Of a DNA stretch of 64,000 bases, positions 7,509 through 16,729 are shown in pieces. Position 1 is the stretch's first letter. Each line of letters begins with the position of its first letter. The position numbers were made by a program, and so were the translations under genes. Source of the DNA: UTCFX2 sp963827155 (GTDB lineage: Bacteria > Chloroflexota > Anaerolineae > Anaerolineales > UBA4823); contig CAWGZV010000003.1 of NCBI GenBank assembly GCA_963827155.1, positions 620,001-684,000 of the forward strand, read 5' to 3'. A model generated the notes under the pieces. It was not told the origin of the DNA, ran no database searches, and saw only the letters and a program-made list of their open reading frames with translations.

Positions 7509-9953
7509 TTAACCCCCTTGGGGTTCTTGAATAATCTCACTTTCATGCTCAATGAGTGACCATCGAGTCCAGCGAGGAGCAAGGTGCTGTGTGCCCGGAT
7601 GATCGTATGAAGGCACAGGCCACAGCAATCTCTCACCATTGCGAAGACGAGCATGAGATACGCCAGCGTAAATAGGGGTCAATGCGGCAATTTCCTGCAT
7701 GATCTGCTCAGTATCAATATAGTCCCAACTTGCATACAGCGATCTTCCCTTGTTGGGCTCCAATGCCGTGGGAAAACGATGCGCAAGCTCGGAGATGATT
7801 TGCCAATCTGGTTTTGAACTCCCTATGGGCTCGATTGCCTGATTGACCAATTGGATCCGACGTTCAGCGTTCGTGAACGTGCCCGTCTTTTCGGCAAAGC
7901 TCGCTGCCGGCAGGATGATATCCGCATAGCGTGACACATCCGATGATTGAGTGACCTGGAGGATAATAAGATCACATTTTTCCAGGCTCTTCCTGACTGA
8001 TCCACCTGCAGACGAGGTATTGAGTATATCTTCACCAAGAATATACAGCGCTTGGATATGACCTTCGGCTGCTGCCGATAGAATTTCTGCAGCCCGCAAG
8101 CCAGATTTTGCCGGAAGCCGGCATCCCCATGCTTGTTCGAACCTCTGGCGGACATAATCATCGCTCAATTTCTGGTAACCAGGAAGCAAACCCGAACAGG
8201 CGCCCATATCGCAGGCACCCTGGCTGTTGTTTTGAGTCCGAAGAGGATAGATTCCGCCGCCGGGTTGATCCAGGTTTCCAAGAAGCATCTGGAGGTTTAC
8301 CAGGCTTTGAATGACCCGCCGCCCTCGATCCAAGTCTGCCACCCCATTACTCCAAAGCACCGCCATGGGGCTGTTTTTCGCCAGAATCTCGGCAGACTGG
8401 TAGAGCGCTTCTATGGGTACTCCGGTAATCGCTGCAACTTTGCTTGCCGGATACTCATCGATGTTGGCTTTGAAATCTGCGAATCCTTGCGGATACTTTT
8501 CAGCGATGCTTCGGTCATGCCAGCCTTTATCGAAGATGATGTGCATTAAACCGTTCAGCAAAGCAGCTTCTGTATTGGGATGTTGGTACAGCGCCAGCTT
8601 GGAAAACTCTGCCATATTTGTGAAATCAGGGTTTGCGACGACCAGTTTGACGTGACGTCTCAAGACGGCTTGACGGATTTTTGCACCGAGCACAGGGTGC
8701 TGTTCTGTCAGGTTCGCACCCAGCACAAGCAGAGACATGGAATGATTGAGCATATCTTCAAACGGATTCGTTGCAGCAGAAATTCCAAGCGATTCGTCTA
8801 ATCCGGCTACAGTGCCGGAATGATAGATATGCGAGCAAAGATCAATATTGTCGCTTCCAAGGATTTGGCGAGCGAATTTGCTGAGGAGATAGTTCTCTTC
8901 ATTTAGCAATTTTCCAGATGCTAACACCGCGAGATGGTCACCGCCAAGCTCGTTACGAACTGTCAACAGTCGTTCTGCTGTTATTTGAAGAGCAGTATTC
9001 CAATCTACATCTACCCATCGAGAGTGGTTGCGAGGATTTTGCTTCTGCTCAGAATTTATTTCTCGATCCAGTAAATATTCACGGACGCGTGGTCGAGTTG
9101 CTCGAGAAGGCTGATGGATAAAATCATAACCATACCGACCTTTCACACACAGGTGAAGGCCGTTGATTGAAGCTTTGTCAATATTCGATGTCACCCTGAT
9201 GACCCTGCCGCCCGCCGCGTTATCGTCGACATTAAGATCCAACTGACAGCCAACGCTGCAGTAGGTACAGGTTGTTTGTACCCGTCTATCTGCGACTCCA
9301 GCTGTGACCGACATTTTATTGTCCAGTGCTCCAGTCGGACAATATGCCACACATGCACCGCACAACTCACATCGGGCTTGGAGCATGGTCGTGTCTGCAC
9401 CAGCAATCATACGAGCGCGATAACCCCGAAACGATTGAGACCAGACGAAGCGACCCTGCACCTCAGCGCAAGCCCGAACGCACCGGGTGCATTGGATGCA
9501 CTTATTCATATCGACCCAAACAAATGGATTTGGATCAGAATCCACGGGCTGCAATGGTTTTCGAGACATTTCCGAACGGATATCGATAGCATAAATCTGG
9601 GCTAAGCGAACCAGCTCGCTATCTCTTTCAAGATCGGTTTTTCCGTTGTACCTTTTGTAAGCCGCATCATAATAATTTTTCAGGAGCATCCGCAGAACTG
9701 CTTTACGATATTTGATTACAGCGGGCGTATCGGTCTGTACAACTAAGCCCGGGCTGACGGGAAGGATGCAGGAGGTCATTGGCAACCTCGCGCCCTGAAC
9801 CTCCACAACGCAGACACGACATCCGCCGAAAGGGCTCAGGTCTTTGTGATAACAAAGGGTTGGGATCGCAATCCCGGCATCTGAGGCAGCCTGCAGAACC
9901 GTTGTATTATCTGGAACTTCCAGATTTTGGCCGTTAATTGTCAGGCTAATCAT
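7509..9953 (-). CDS. Molybdopterin formate-dehydrogenase-like alpha subunit with Tyr at the Sec/Cys position
   Basis: This 814-residue protein has an N-terminal [2Fe-2S] plant-type domain (LCYHKDLSPFGGCRVC), two [4Fe-4S] ferredoxin motifs (CIQCTRCVRAC; CELCGACVAYCP), the oxidoreductase [4Fe-4S] motif CTYCSVGC, then a molybdopterin domain (TQNNSQGACDMGA). This is the layout of FdhA/NuoG-type subunits of soluble NAD-linked formate dehydrogenases. At the active-site motif it reads LCSHIYHSGTVAGL: Tyr377 (codon TAT, 8823-8825) stands where Sec or Cys binds Mo/W, while the following His is kept. The stretch that usually carries the His-Cys [4Fe-4S] cluster has no Cys. The start overlaps the upstream NuoF-like gene (ATGA), so they form a complex. 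Formate activity is therefore doubtful. Confidence 0.85.
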   Translation of the reverse strand: MISLTINGQNLEVPDNTTVLQAASDAGIAIPTLCYHKDLSPFGGCRVCVVEVQGARLPMTSCILPVSPGLVVQTDTPAVIKYRKAVLRMLLKNYYDAAYKRYNGKTDLERDSELVRLAQIYAIDIRSEMSRKPLQPVDSDPNPFVWVDMNKCIQCTRCVRACAEVQGRFVWSQSFRGYRARMIAGADTTMLQARCELCGACVAYCPTGALDNKMSVTAGVADRRVQTTCTYCSVGCQLDLNVDDNAAGGRVIRVTSNIDKASINGLHLCVKGRYGYDFIHQPSRATRPRVREYLLDREINSEQKQNPRNHSRWVDVDWNTALQITAERLLTVRNELGGDHLAVLASGKLLNEENYLLSKFARQILGSDNIDLCSHIYHSGTVAGLDESLGISAATNPFEDMLNHSMSLLVLGANLTEQHPVLGAKIRQAVLRRHVKLVVANPDFTNMAEFSKLALYQHPNTEAALLNGLMHIIFDKGWHDRSIAEKYPQGFADFKANIDEYPASKVAAITGVPIEALYQSAEILAKNSPMAVLWSNGVADLDRGRRVIQSLVNLQMLLGNLDQPGGGIYPLRTQNNSQGACDMGACSGLLPGYQKLSDDYVRQRFEQAWGCRLPAKSGLRAAEILSAAAEGHIQALYILGEDILNTSSAGGSVRKSLEKCDLIILQVTQSSDVSRYADIILPAASFAEKTGTFTNAERRIQLVNQAIEPIGSSKPDWQIISELAHRFPTALEPNKGRSLYASWDYIDTEQIMQEIAALTPIYAGVSHARLRNGERLLWPVPSYDHPGTQHLAPRWTRWSLIEHESEIIQEPQGG

Positions 9954-11623
9954 TGGGCTTGCTCCTTGTCAGGGATTAACATTCGCTCTCTTGGAGAAAG
10001 CTCAGGAATATTACACACTCCTGCTCGGCATCTGCGCTCCAGGATATGTTCTTCCACTTCAATTCTAAAGTGTTTAAGGATATCTCTGACTGCCACAGAA
10101 GCAGTCTGTCCTAAACCACAATTTGAAAGCAGCTCCATATCCTGGCCCATTTCCAGCAGCTCATCCAGGCTTTCAATCGTTCCGCGCCCTTCAGATATTT
10201 CGGTGATAATCTGATAAAGCTGCTGAGTGCCAATCCGGCAGGGGGTGCATTTTGCGCAGCACTCAAACCGGAAGAACTGCATCAGCACTTTCGCCAGGTC
10301 AACAACACAAGTGTTCTCATCACAGATCAACAGCGCACCAGAACCTAGCGAAGCCCCGGCTTTTCGATAAGACTCGAAATCCATTGGTGTATCTTGCAAG
10401 CTGGCGGGAATAATCGAGCCGCTCGAGCCTCCGGTTTGAACGAGTTTGAGCTTCGCGCCTTTTTTCATCCCCTTCCCATAGATTTCAATCACTTCCCGCA
10501 GAGTAATCCCTAACGGCACTTCGATGACACCCGTAAAATTTACATTTCCGAGAATCGTGTAAACTTTTGTTCCCCGACTTTTTTCCGTTCCGAACTGATG
10601 ATACCATTCGCCCCCGTTGCGGATGATGTGGGGTACATTCGCTAACGTTTCAACATTATTGACCACGGTAGGTTTTCCCCACAGACCGTAAGTCGGTGGG
10701 TAAGGTGGACGAGCCCGTGGTTGACCTTTCTTACCTTCGATCGATTCAATCAAAGCGGTCTCTTCGCCGCAGATATATGCCCCGGCGCCAGCATGGACAT
10801 GAATATCAAAACTGAATTTACTTCCAAGAATATCCTCACCCAACAAACCTCGTTCTCTGGCTTGCTCAATTGCATGCTCAAGCCGTCCATATGCCAGTTG
10901 ATATTCTCCTCGGACATAAATATATCCTTCAGATGCTCCAACGGCATAAGCTGCAATGCTCATCGCTTCGATTATGCTGAAAGGATCGCCTTCGAGCACT
11001 AGCCGGTCTTTAAACGTGCCAGGCTCGCTTTCATCGGCATTGCAGATCACATACTTTGGTGTACCGCGCGCAGCCCGGACAAAACTCCATTTACGTCCGG
11101 TCGGAAAACCAGCCCCACCGCGTCCCTGCAAACCCGAGGTTTCTATTTCTGCAATGACCTGTTCTGGCGTCATCTCGGTCAGCGCTTTCCCTAAAGCGTC
11201 GTAACCAGCATGAAGCAGGTAGTCGTCCAAATTTGACGGGTCTACCAATCCCACCCGTCCCAAAACGATCCGTTGCTGGGCTGGCAGTACGCCCATCCGC
11301 GTCCGCAGCCAGGCGATCTCTCCTACCGGCTCGTGGACTTTACCCAACAATCTCATGACGATATGACCCTGGATCAGATGCTCTTCGACCAGTGATGGGA
11401 TATCATCTGCAGTCACCGGACCATAGACGACTGCCTCAGGATAGATGATGACCAGCGGCAAGTCGTCTCTTATCCCCACCTCGCTGATCGTTGATAACTT
11501 GATTTCACCGCCCAGATCGTGGCTGTTTAACTCTGCCTGCAAAGCTTGAAATACTTCCTCAGCGCCGCGCTCAATACTGGCAGGATCGTTTGAGACCAGG
11601 ACCAAAGCTCGGGTTGACGTCAT
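9950..11623 (-). CDS. NuoF/HndC-like NADH-binding flavoprotein subunit
   Basis: This 557-residue protein has the NADH/FMN domain (GRGGAGFPTGRKW, then YVICNADESEPGTFKDR), an SLBB-like region, and the [4Fe-4S] motif CAKCTPCR with a later Cys in SNCGLG. It is the NADH-reacting subunit of complex I-like and bifurcating enzymes. The N-terminal ~100 residues occupy the place of the thioredoxin-like [2Fe-2S] domain but contain no cysteine, so that cluster is absent. A GAGGTGAG ribosome site sits just before the ATG at 11623. It is coupled to the FDH-like gene by ATGA overlap and lies after the NuoE-like gene. Confidence 0.88.
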   Translation of the reverse strand: MTSTRALVLVSNDPASIERGAEEVFQALQAELNSHDLGGEIKLSTISEVGIRDDLPLVIIYPEAVVYGPVTADDIPSLVEEHLIQGHIVMRLLGKVHEPVGEIAWLRTRMGVLPAQQRIVLGRVGLVDPSNLDDYLLHAGYDALGKALTEMTPEQVIAEIETSGLQGRGGAGFPTGRKWSFVRAARGTPKYVICNADESEPGTFKDRLVLEGDPFSIIEAMSIAAYAVGASEGYIYVRGEYQLAYGRLEHAIEQARERGLLGEDILGSKFSFDIHVHAGAGAYICGEETALIESIEGKKGQPRARPPYPPTYGLWGKPTVVNNVETLANVPHIIRNGGEWYHQFGTEKSRGTKVYTILGNVNFTGVIEVPLGITLREVIEIYGKGMKKGAKLKLVQTGGSSGSIIPASLQDTPMDFESYRKAGASLGSGALLICDENTCVVDLAKVLMQFFRFECCAKCTPCRIGTQQLYQIITEISEGRGTIESLDELLEMGQDMELLSNCGLGQTASVAVRDILKHFRIEVEEHILERRCRAGVCNIPELSPRERMLIPDKEQAQ

Positions 11624-11676
11624 CGCTCACCTCGCGAACCTTTTTTGTTTATAACCAAAATTCGATGCCCTCAAAT

Positions 11677-12147
11677 TCAGGAATATTTTGCCAAAATCAT
11701 TGGTAGGCGCTCTGGAGTAACATTTCCATATAAATCATCATCAATAAGGAAGGCAGGCCCAACGCCGCAAATTCCCATGCAGCTGGTCGTGAGTAAAGTC
11801 CATTTTTGGTCTGCGGTAGTCTCTCCAGGATGGATTCCTAACTGCTCCTGAAGATTCTGAAAGACGTGCCGTCCCCCCATGACATGGCAAGGAGCGCTTT
11901 CGCAAAAGCAAATCACATGTTTACCATTTGGATGCAGGGAGAACATGTGATAAAAACTTGCAATTGCAAATAAGTTGCTGTCAGCAAGAAAAAAGCCTTC
12001 ATCCGGGGAATTTATCCGCCTGCGAATTTTCCCGAAGGCTTCGCCAGGGATATATCCGACCTTTTGGTTTATTTCATTTAGAATTGGGATAACGGCAGCT
12101 CGATCTGAGCCATGCATGCTGACAGCTTCCTCGATAATCAGAATCAA
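11677..12147 (-). CDS. NuoE/HndA-like [2Fe-2S] subunit
   Basis: This 156-residue protein of the 24-kDa NADH dehydrogenase family has the four ligands for a [2Fe-2S] cluster: CESAPC and, about 40 residues on, CMGIC. It supplies the thioredoxin-like cluster next to NuoF. The only start in this frame near the expected N-terminus is TTG at 12147, just after an in-frame TAA. A different frame starts with ATG 12226 behind an excellent AGGAGAGG site and ends as if it should run into this gene (…DLSQVLD), so a small indel near 12150 may have separated the true N-terminus. Family identity is firm; the start is not. Confidence 0.82.
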   Translation of the reverse strand: MILIIEEAVSMHGSDRAAVIPILNEINQKVGYIPGEAFGKIRRRINSPDEGFFLADSNLFAIASFYHMFSLHPNGKHVICFCESAPCHVMGGRHVFQNLQEQLGIHPGETTADQKWTLLTTSCMGICGVGPAFLIDDDLYGNVTPERLPMILAKYS

Positions 12148-12290
12148 GTACCTGGCTTAAATCGTGGTCGTTTTGTTTGATGGATTTCTCCTGGGATTCG
12201 ATTTTCATAATAGCATCACCACTCATGATCCCTCTCCTCTTCAGGGTTCCCATGGGATTCTAGGATTTATTTTCAATGTTTGGGTCTTTA

Positions 12291-12692
12291 TTAAATGCTC
12301 TCTACCTGAAATTGATTCACGACCATACCATTTCCGATATGGTCCTTGAGAATTCGGCGGGCAACATCAGGAGAGACCTTACCGTACGTCACCCAATTGA
12401 GGCCTGGAGACTTCACCTGAATGATGGGTTCCACCGCACACAAACCGATGCAGCCGATAGGACTGATCGCGATTTCCTCAGAATTTATGCCTGGCAGCTC
12501 ATTTCCAGAGATCAATTTTTGAAGCGCAGCATAGGTATCATTTGCGCCGGCAGCGATGCCGCAGCTCGACATTCCGATCCGAATCAAGAATGGGTGCTTT
12601 TCGGCGCGGTCTCGCTCTTTTTCGGCTGCCTTTTCCTTTGCCTTGACCAACTCTTTCATCGATCTTATCCGTGTCATATTTGCCTCAATCAT
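12291..12692 (-). CDS. HndB-like [2Fe-2S] thioredoxin-fold protein
   Basis: This 133-residue protein resembles HndB of NADP-reducing hydrogenases: a charged N-terminal helix, then IRIGMSSCGIAAGA and IGCIGLC. It has only three cysteines in total. HndB-type subunits bind an [2Fe-2S] cluster and accompany NuoE- and NuoF-like subunits, as here. The ATG at 12692 overlaps the stop of the preceding gene (ATGA); an alternative ATG at 12677 has a GAGG site. A 143-bp gap separates it from the NuoE-like gene. Its presence makes the module HndABC-like, with the FDH-like protein in place of an [FeFe] hydrogenase. Confidence 0.75.
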   Translation of the reverse strand: MIEANMTRIRSMKELVKAKEKAAEKERDRAEKHPFLIRIGMSSCGIAAGANDTYAALQKLISGNELPGINSEEIAISPIGCIGLCAVEPIIQVKSPGLNWVTYGKVSPDVARRILKDHIGNGMVVNQFQVESI

Positions 12693-12973
12693 GAATTTTC
12701 CTGCTGCGTAAACAGCGGGCGCTTAAATTCCGAATGGAGAGTATCGTCTTCAACAATCAGGCATGGCATTGTCTCTACGACGCCAGGTATGGGTTGGATA
12801 TCACAAAAAATGATTTGTTTGATCTCATCCAGGTTCCCGGCTTTAATAATCGCGACTGCATCATAGCGTCCGTAAAGAAGATGCGTCTCGAGAACGGGCT
12901 TCAGGGTTTTTAAATGCGAATAAGCATCTTTGGTTTCCAAGGAGGTAAATTTCACTAAAACGAGCGCTTTCAT
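12689..12973 (-). CDS. Stand-alone Lrp/AsnC-type ligand-binding (RAM) domain protein
   Basis: This 94-residue protein contains only the alpha-beta RAM domain of Lrp/AsnC regulators (MKALVLVKFTS, LLYGRYDAVAIIKAG, IPGVVETMPCLIV). There is no helix-turn-helix. It is the first gene of the minus-strand redox operon and overlaps the HndB-like gene. Such proteins may bind amino acids or assist a DNA-binding partner; what it senses here is unknown. Confidence 0.75.
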   Translation of the reverse strand: MKALVLVKFTSLETKDAYSHLKTLKPVLETHLLYGRYDAVAIIKAGNLDEIKQIIFCDIQPIPGVVETMPCLIVEDDTLHSEFKRPLFTQQENS

Positions 12974-13068
12974 AACCGCAAACTCATTCCAATTTTTATT
13001 TACAATAAAAAACTCTTTCTGTCATTGGATTGCCGCTTATTTTTCCAGGTGATTCGGTAAACAAAAAC

Positions 13069-13088
13069 GACCGCCAATGTTGACGGTC
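13069..13088 (-). terminator. Intrinsic terminator after the NarL-type regulator
   Basis: On the minus strand an 8-bp stem (GACCGTCA with TGGCGGTC, one G-T pair) with a 4-base loop is followed by GTTTTTGTTT. It lies between the end of the response-regulator gene and the start of the RAM-domain gene, so the redox operon needs its own promoter within 12974-13068. Confidence 0.65.
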
Positions 13089-13177
13089 ATCTGCACGTTT
13101 GTCGTGAATAAAGAATGATTAATGTTGAGATATTATCAGAGGAGCTGAGATCAGTTATTTGGATATTCCAATATCCA

Positions 13178-13855
13178 TTACATATTATCGGTTTCAGGCG
13201 GCTCGTCATCCAGTGCGGCAATCCCGCGTCGAAGAGCGTAAAGCGTTGCCTGGACACGATTCGCAAGATGGAGCTTTCCCAAGATGTTGCTCACATGGGT
13301 GCGGACGGTGGCTTCTCGAAGGACCAGTCGGCGAGAAATTTCTTTATTTTCGATACCCTGAGCCAATAAATGCAAGATCTCAACTTCCCGGGGGGTTAAT
13401 GGCTCTGGGGTTAGCGGCTCGGTTGCAGGACGATTTAGTTCCTGGATGACTTTTCGAGCAATGGAAGGGTGGATTGACAGCTCTCCCCGTGAAACCTGGC
13501 AAATCATGCGGATCAGATCCTCTGGATCCAAGTCTTTCAGAAGGTAACCCAGCGCCCCAGCTTTTATGGAAGGGAAAACCTTGTCATCTGCAGCAAAACT
13601 GGTCATTACCAGAATTTGAGCATGGGGGTCACTAGCTGTAATCAGTTGGATTGCTTCAATTCCTCCCATCTCCGGCATGACCAGATCCATCAGGATCACA
13701 TCGGGTTTCAGTTTTTCAACTTGCTGAACCGCGTCAATGCCATTTACGGCTTCGCCGACAACTTCAATATCAGTTTCCTCAGCCAGTAATGATCGGATTC
13801 CTCTGCGGACGACAGGATGGTCATCAACGACCAAGACGCGTATTCGTTTATCCAT
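13178..13855 (-). CDS. NarL/FixJ-family response regulator
   Basis: This protein has a receiver domain (acidic pair Asp11-Asp12, phospho-acceptor Asp57 in VILMDLVMPE) and a C-terminal LuxR-type helix-turn-helix (LTPREVEILHLLAQG, then VRTHVSNILGKL). I chose ATG 13855 because a GGGAG site precedes it; an upstream ATG at 13873 would add six residues. It lies downstream of a HisKA_3 sensor kinase on the same strand, the usual NarL-type partner. All key residues are intact. Its targets may be the redox operons on either side, but that is inference from position only. Confidence 0.9.
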   Translation of the reverse strand: MDKRIRVLVVDDHPVVRRGIRSLLAEETDIEVVGEAVNGIDAVQQVEKLKPDVILMDLVMPEMGGIEAIQLITASDPHAQILVMTSFAADDKVFPSIKAGALGYLLKDLDPEDLIRMICQVSRGELSIHPSIARKVIQELNRPATEPLTPEPLTPREVEILHLLAQGIENKEISRRLVLREATVRTHVSNILGKLHLANRVQATLYALRRGIAALDDEPPETDNM

Positions 13856-13928
13856 AAATATCTCCCAACCCAACTATGTAATCCAACCACGCTTTCCAGC
13901 CTCGGTTGGCTTAATAAAACTTGCAAAC

Positions 13929-15860
13929 TTAAGCTGGCTGGCTAATTTTTACTTCTTCCTTTGCGACAACTTTTATTCGAGTACCTTGACCAGGATTGCT
14001 GATGATCTCAAGCCATCCCCCGATCTGCTGTGCTCGTTTCTCCATATTTTGTAATCCCATTCCGCCGCTGTTGCGGGCTTGCTGAAGATCAAATCCAACC
14101 CCATTATCACAAATTTCCATGAAGACCCAGCCGTTGCTGTTATATAAATCCACGGTTATTTTTTTTGCGCGCGCATAACGGACCAGGTTATTCAAGGCTT
14201 CAATTGCTATTCTATAAAGTTCTACCTCAACAGTCCGCGAGAGCAGGAGCGCATCGACGGAGTTCAATTCAGTTTGAAGCCCGGTGCGATTTTCTATGAG
14301 TTCGAGACTGGATTTTAATGCAGCAATCAATCCCTCTTTGTGGAGCATTGGAGGATCAAGCTCCAGAATGAGCAGCCGCATTTCTTGCAGCGCTTGCATG
14401 GCGTTTTCTTTTATTTCAATAAGTCTTTCATCGACTTGGGAATAATTACCGCTTCGAATAGTATGGCTGGTAGCCGTACAGTATAAAGTTATCCCGTACA
14501 ACAGTTGAGTGACCGAATCGTGCAGCTCGCGGGCGATCCGGTGTCTTTCTTCAAGCACAGCCAGGTTTTGAGCCTGTTCATAAAGCCGGGCATTCTCGAT
14601 AGCTACTGCCACCTGATTGGTTATTGTCATCGCCAGCCGGACATGCTGCTGCGTGTAGTAATTTGGAGTACTATTTGTCAGGCTTAGCAGCCCGGTGACC
14701 TGATCCCTGGCAACAAGCGGAATTCCGATCCATGAACGCGCATGCTCAAATGTATAAGTATTCGAAATAACAGAAGAAGATTGAAAGGCTCGCAAGAGAG
14801 GTGTGTCGCCGTGAATATCGTCGATCACCAAGACCTGCCTGGCCGAAATTACATGCTGATATGGTCCGGCCTGGTTTAGCGGGAGCCAGAGATGGCTTGT
14901 TTGAAAAGGTAATCCGGGGACATCATAAGCGGCGACAAACAAATCTTCGCCTTCCAGCGTAAAGATCGCGGCCCCACTGTATGGGATGATCGATCGGATT
15001 TGGTCAAGGATTAGATGTAAGAGCGGTTCCAGCTCTAAGGTGGATGCAATTCGATGCGAGACATCCAGCACAGTCGAAAGCTCACGCGTTCGATCACTCA
15101 CTGCCGTCTCGAGGATTTGGAGTGCCTGGACCGCTTCGGTCGTATCGGAGGTTACGACAAATATTCTCGAAATATCGTGAACGGTGTTTTGAGAATACCT
15201 TTCCCGGATACAGCGTCGGGCGCCATCCTTTCGCACGATCCAATATTCAAGCTCACGTGGAAGACCGCCAGATTTTTCTGAGGACTAAATCGCCGAAGCG
15301 AGTCTGGTTTGTTCTTCCGGAATCGCAAAATTCTTTATGCGGTTATCAAGATCTCCATCAGGGCAATCTCCAAAGATCTCACATGCGCGCTCATTCACGT
15401 AGACCAGTTCGCCATTTTCAATGATCGTCAAGCCTTCCTGAATGTTATCTGCCAAATTACGGAAGCGTTCTTCATTGGTTTGAGCGACGCCAACGGCTTG
15501 TTGAACCATAGCCATTTGAAGCTGAAGTTCAACATTAAGCCGATCCAGTTCGGTTGTGTGCTCCTGGGTGCGTGAGTACAGCTCCTGGTTTAGCTTAAAA
15601 ATCTCTGATTCGTGAGGGAGTATGCCAGGATTATATAAAAAAGGTTCTGATCGCTGCTTTCGTCCCAGCCGTTCCTCGATAGTAATCCCTGCAGCAGCAA
15701 CGATTAAGAGGACGAAAATCACCAATCCAATTTCAACGGGGGGGGGAAATTTCCCTGGAAATAAAGCATTGATTCCGATAAGAAGGAAAGTTCCAAATAA
15801 GGCAGTCAGGAGGGCAATAATCAGCTTCCGGACCAGGTCGTGTTTGATCGGATTTTTCAT
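13929..15860 (-). pseudogene. NarL-type sensor histidine kinase (PAS-GAF-HisKA_3-HATPase) interrupted by in-frame TAG
   Basis: One long frame of about 643 codons, broken by a single TAG at 15285-15287. Before it lie two membrane segments, a coiled coil and the first half of a PAS domain (LADNIQEGLTIIENGELVYVN). After it the same frame continues with the rest of the PAS domain (LEYWIVRKDGARRC), a GAF domain, HisKA_3 (EERHRIARELHDSVTQLLYG) and HATPase (DNGVGFDLQQARNSGGMGLQ). The residue lost fits Gln (CAG to TAG). The downstream half could start at GTG 15236 and make a soluble 435-residue kinase lacking the membrane part. The response regulator follows downstream. Confidence 0.85.
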
Positions 15861-16080
15861 CACTTACAGAGGTTAATTGAAGTATAGCACAGAAAAACTA
15901 TCGGTTTTTAAAAGATTTGTTGGGAGCGTGTACGACAATCGCGGAGATTTGGATGCAACAAATATTTAGTCCTCCTCCTAAGAGATAGTCGGAAAAATCA
16001 ACGCCTATCCGATGACAGAAAACTTGTTTTCATGTAAATAAACATTGAGGCCAATTTAATCGGAATCTGACGGTGCAGCC

Positions 16081-16692
16081 ATGAATCATTTTGTAATAGC
16101 CGATAACCGAAAATGCGTCGCCTGCTTTGCTTGTGTAGCAGCTTGCACAGAGAGCCATCGGTTGGCAGGTTTGCAAGCTTTCCCGAGATTGTATGTGACC
16201 ATTACCTCCTTCGGAGCGATGCCAATTCAATGCAGGCATTGTGAGGACGCGATGTGCGCCATGGTTTGTCCGGTTCACGCAATCACGCAAGAAGAGACCT
16301 CGATCTTGATTAATGAAGGTATTTGCGTGGGATGCAAGATGTGTGCGCTTGCTTGTCCGTTTGGCGCGATTATCCCTGGCGGAACGCCGGTCCCTGGCCA
16401 GGAGTTGAATGTCGGTCAATACTCGTACGTGAATACCCCTTTCGAGCCAGATCCTATGTTCTTACGGGAATTGAGTTATCAAGAGCAGCTCTCATTATTA
16501 AAATGGAATGTTGGTCAAAAGACGGTCGCCGTGAAATGTGATCTGTGCTATTTCCGCCCAGATGGTCCCGCATGCATCACTGCCTGCCCCCACAAAGCCC
16601 TCTCATTAGTTGAGGATCAGGGTGATGCCGATGAGACCACAATATTTGCTCAAATGAAAAACGTTGCTTCTTTGAAGGAAGGAGAGCTCTAA
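16081..16692 (+). CDS. HycB/HyfA-like four-cluster ferredoxin subunit
   Basis: This 203-residue polyferredoxin has four [4Fe-4S] motifs: CVACFACVAAC, CRHCEDAMCAMVCP, CVGCKMCALACP, and CDLCYFRPDGPACITACP. HycB, HyfA, HydN and CooF are of this type and carry electrons from formate dehydrogenase or CO dehydrogenase to a membrane hydrogenase. It is the first gene of the group 4 hydrogenase cluster, which starts after a 220-bp divergent region. No formate dehydrogenase gene is fused or adjacent on this strand, so the electron donor is open. Confidence 0.88.
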   Translation: MNHFVIADNRKCVACFACVAACTESHRLAGLQAFPRLYVTITSFGAMPIQCRHCEDAMCAMVCPVHAITQEETSILINEGICVGCKMCALACPFGAIIPGGTPVPGQELNVGQYSYVNTPFEPDPMFLRELSYQEQLSLLKWNVGQKTVAVKCDLCYFRPDGPACITACPHKALSLVEDQGDADETTIFAQMKNVASLKEGEL

Positions 16693-16729
16693 AAGATCGC
16701 CTATCGTGACGATCTCAGGAGAATAATGA

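Noticed and set aside
8823..8825. Possible selenocysteine codon in the FDH-like gene
   Set aside because: The codon is TAT (Tyr) on the coding strand, not TGA, so no Sec insertion is needed or possible at this position.
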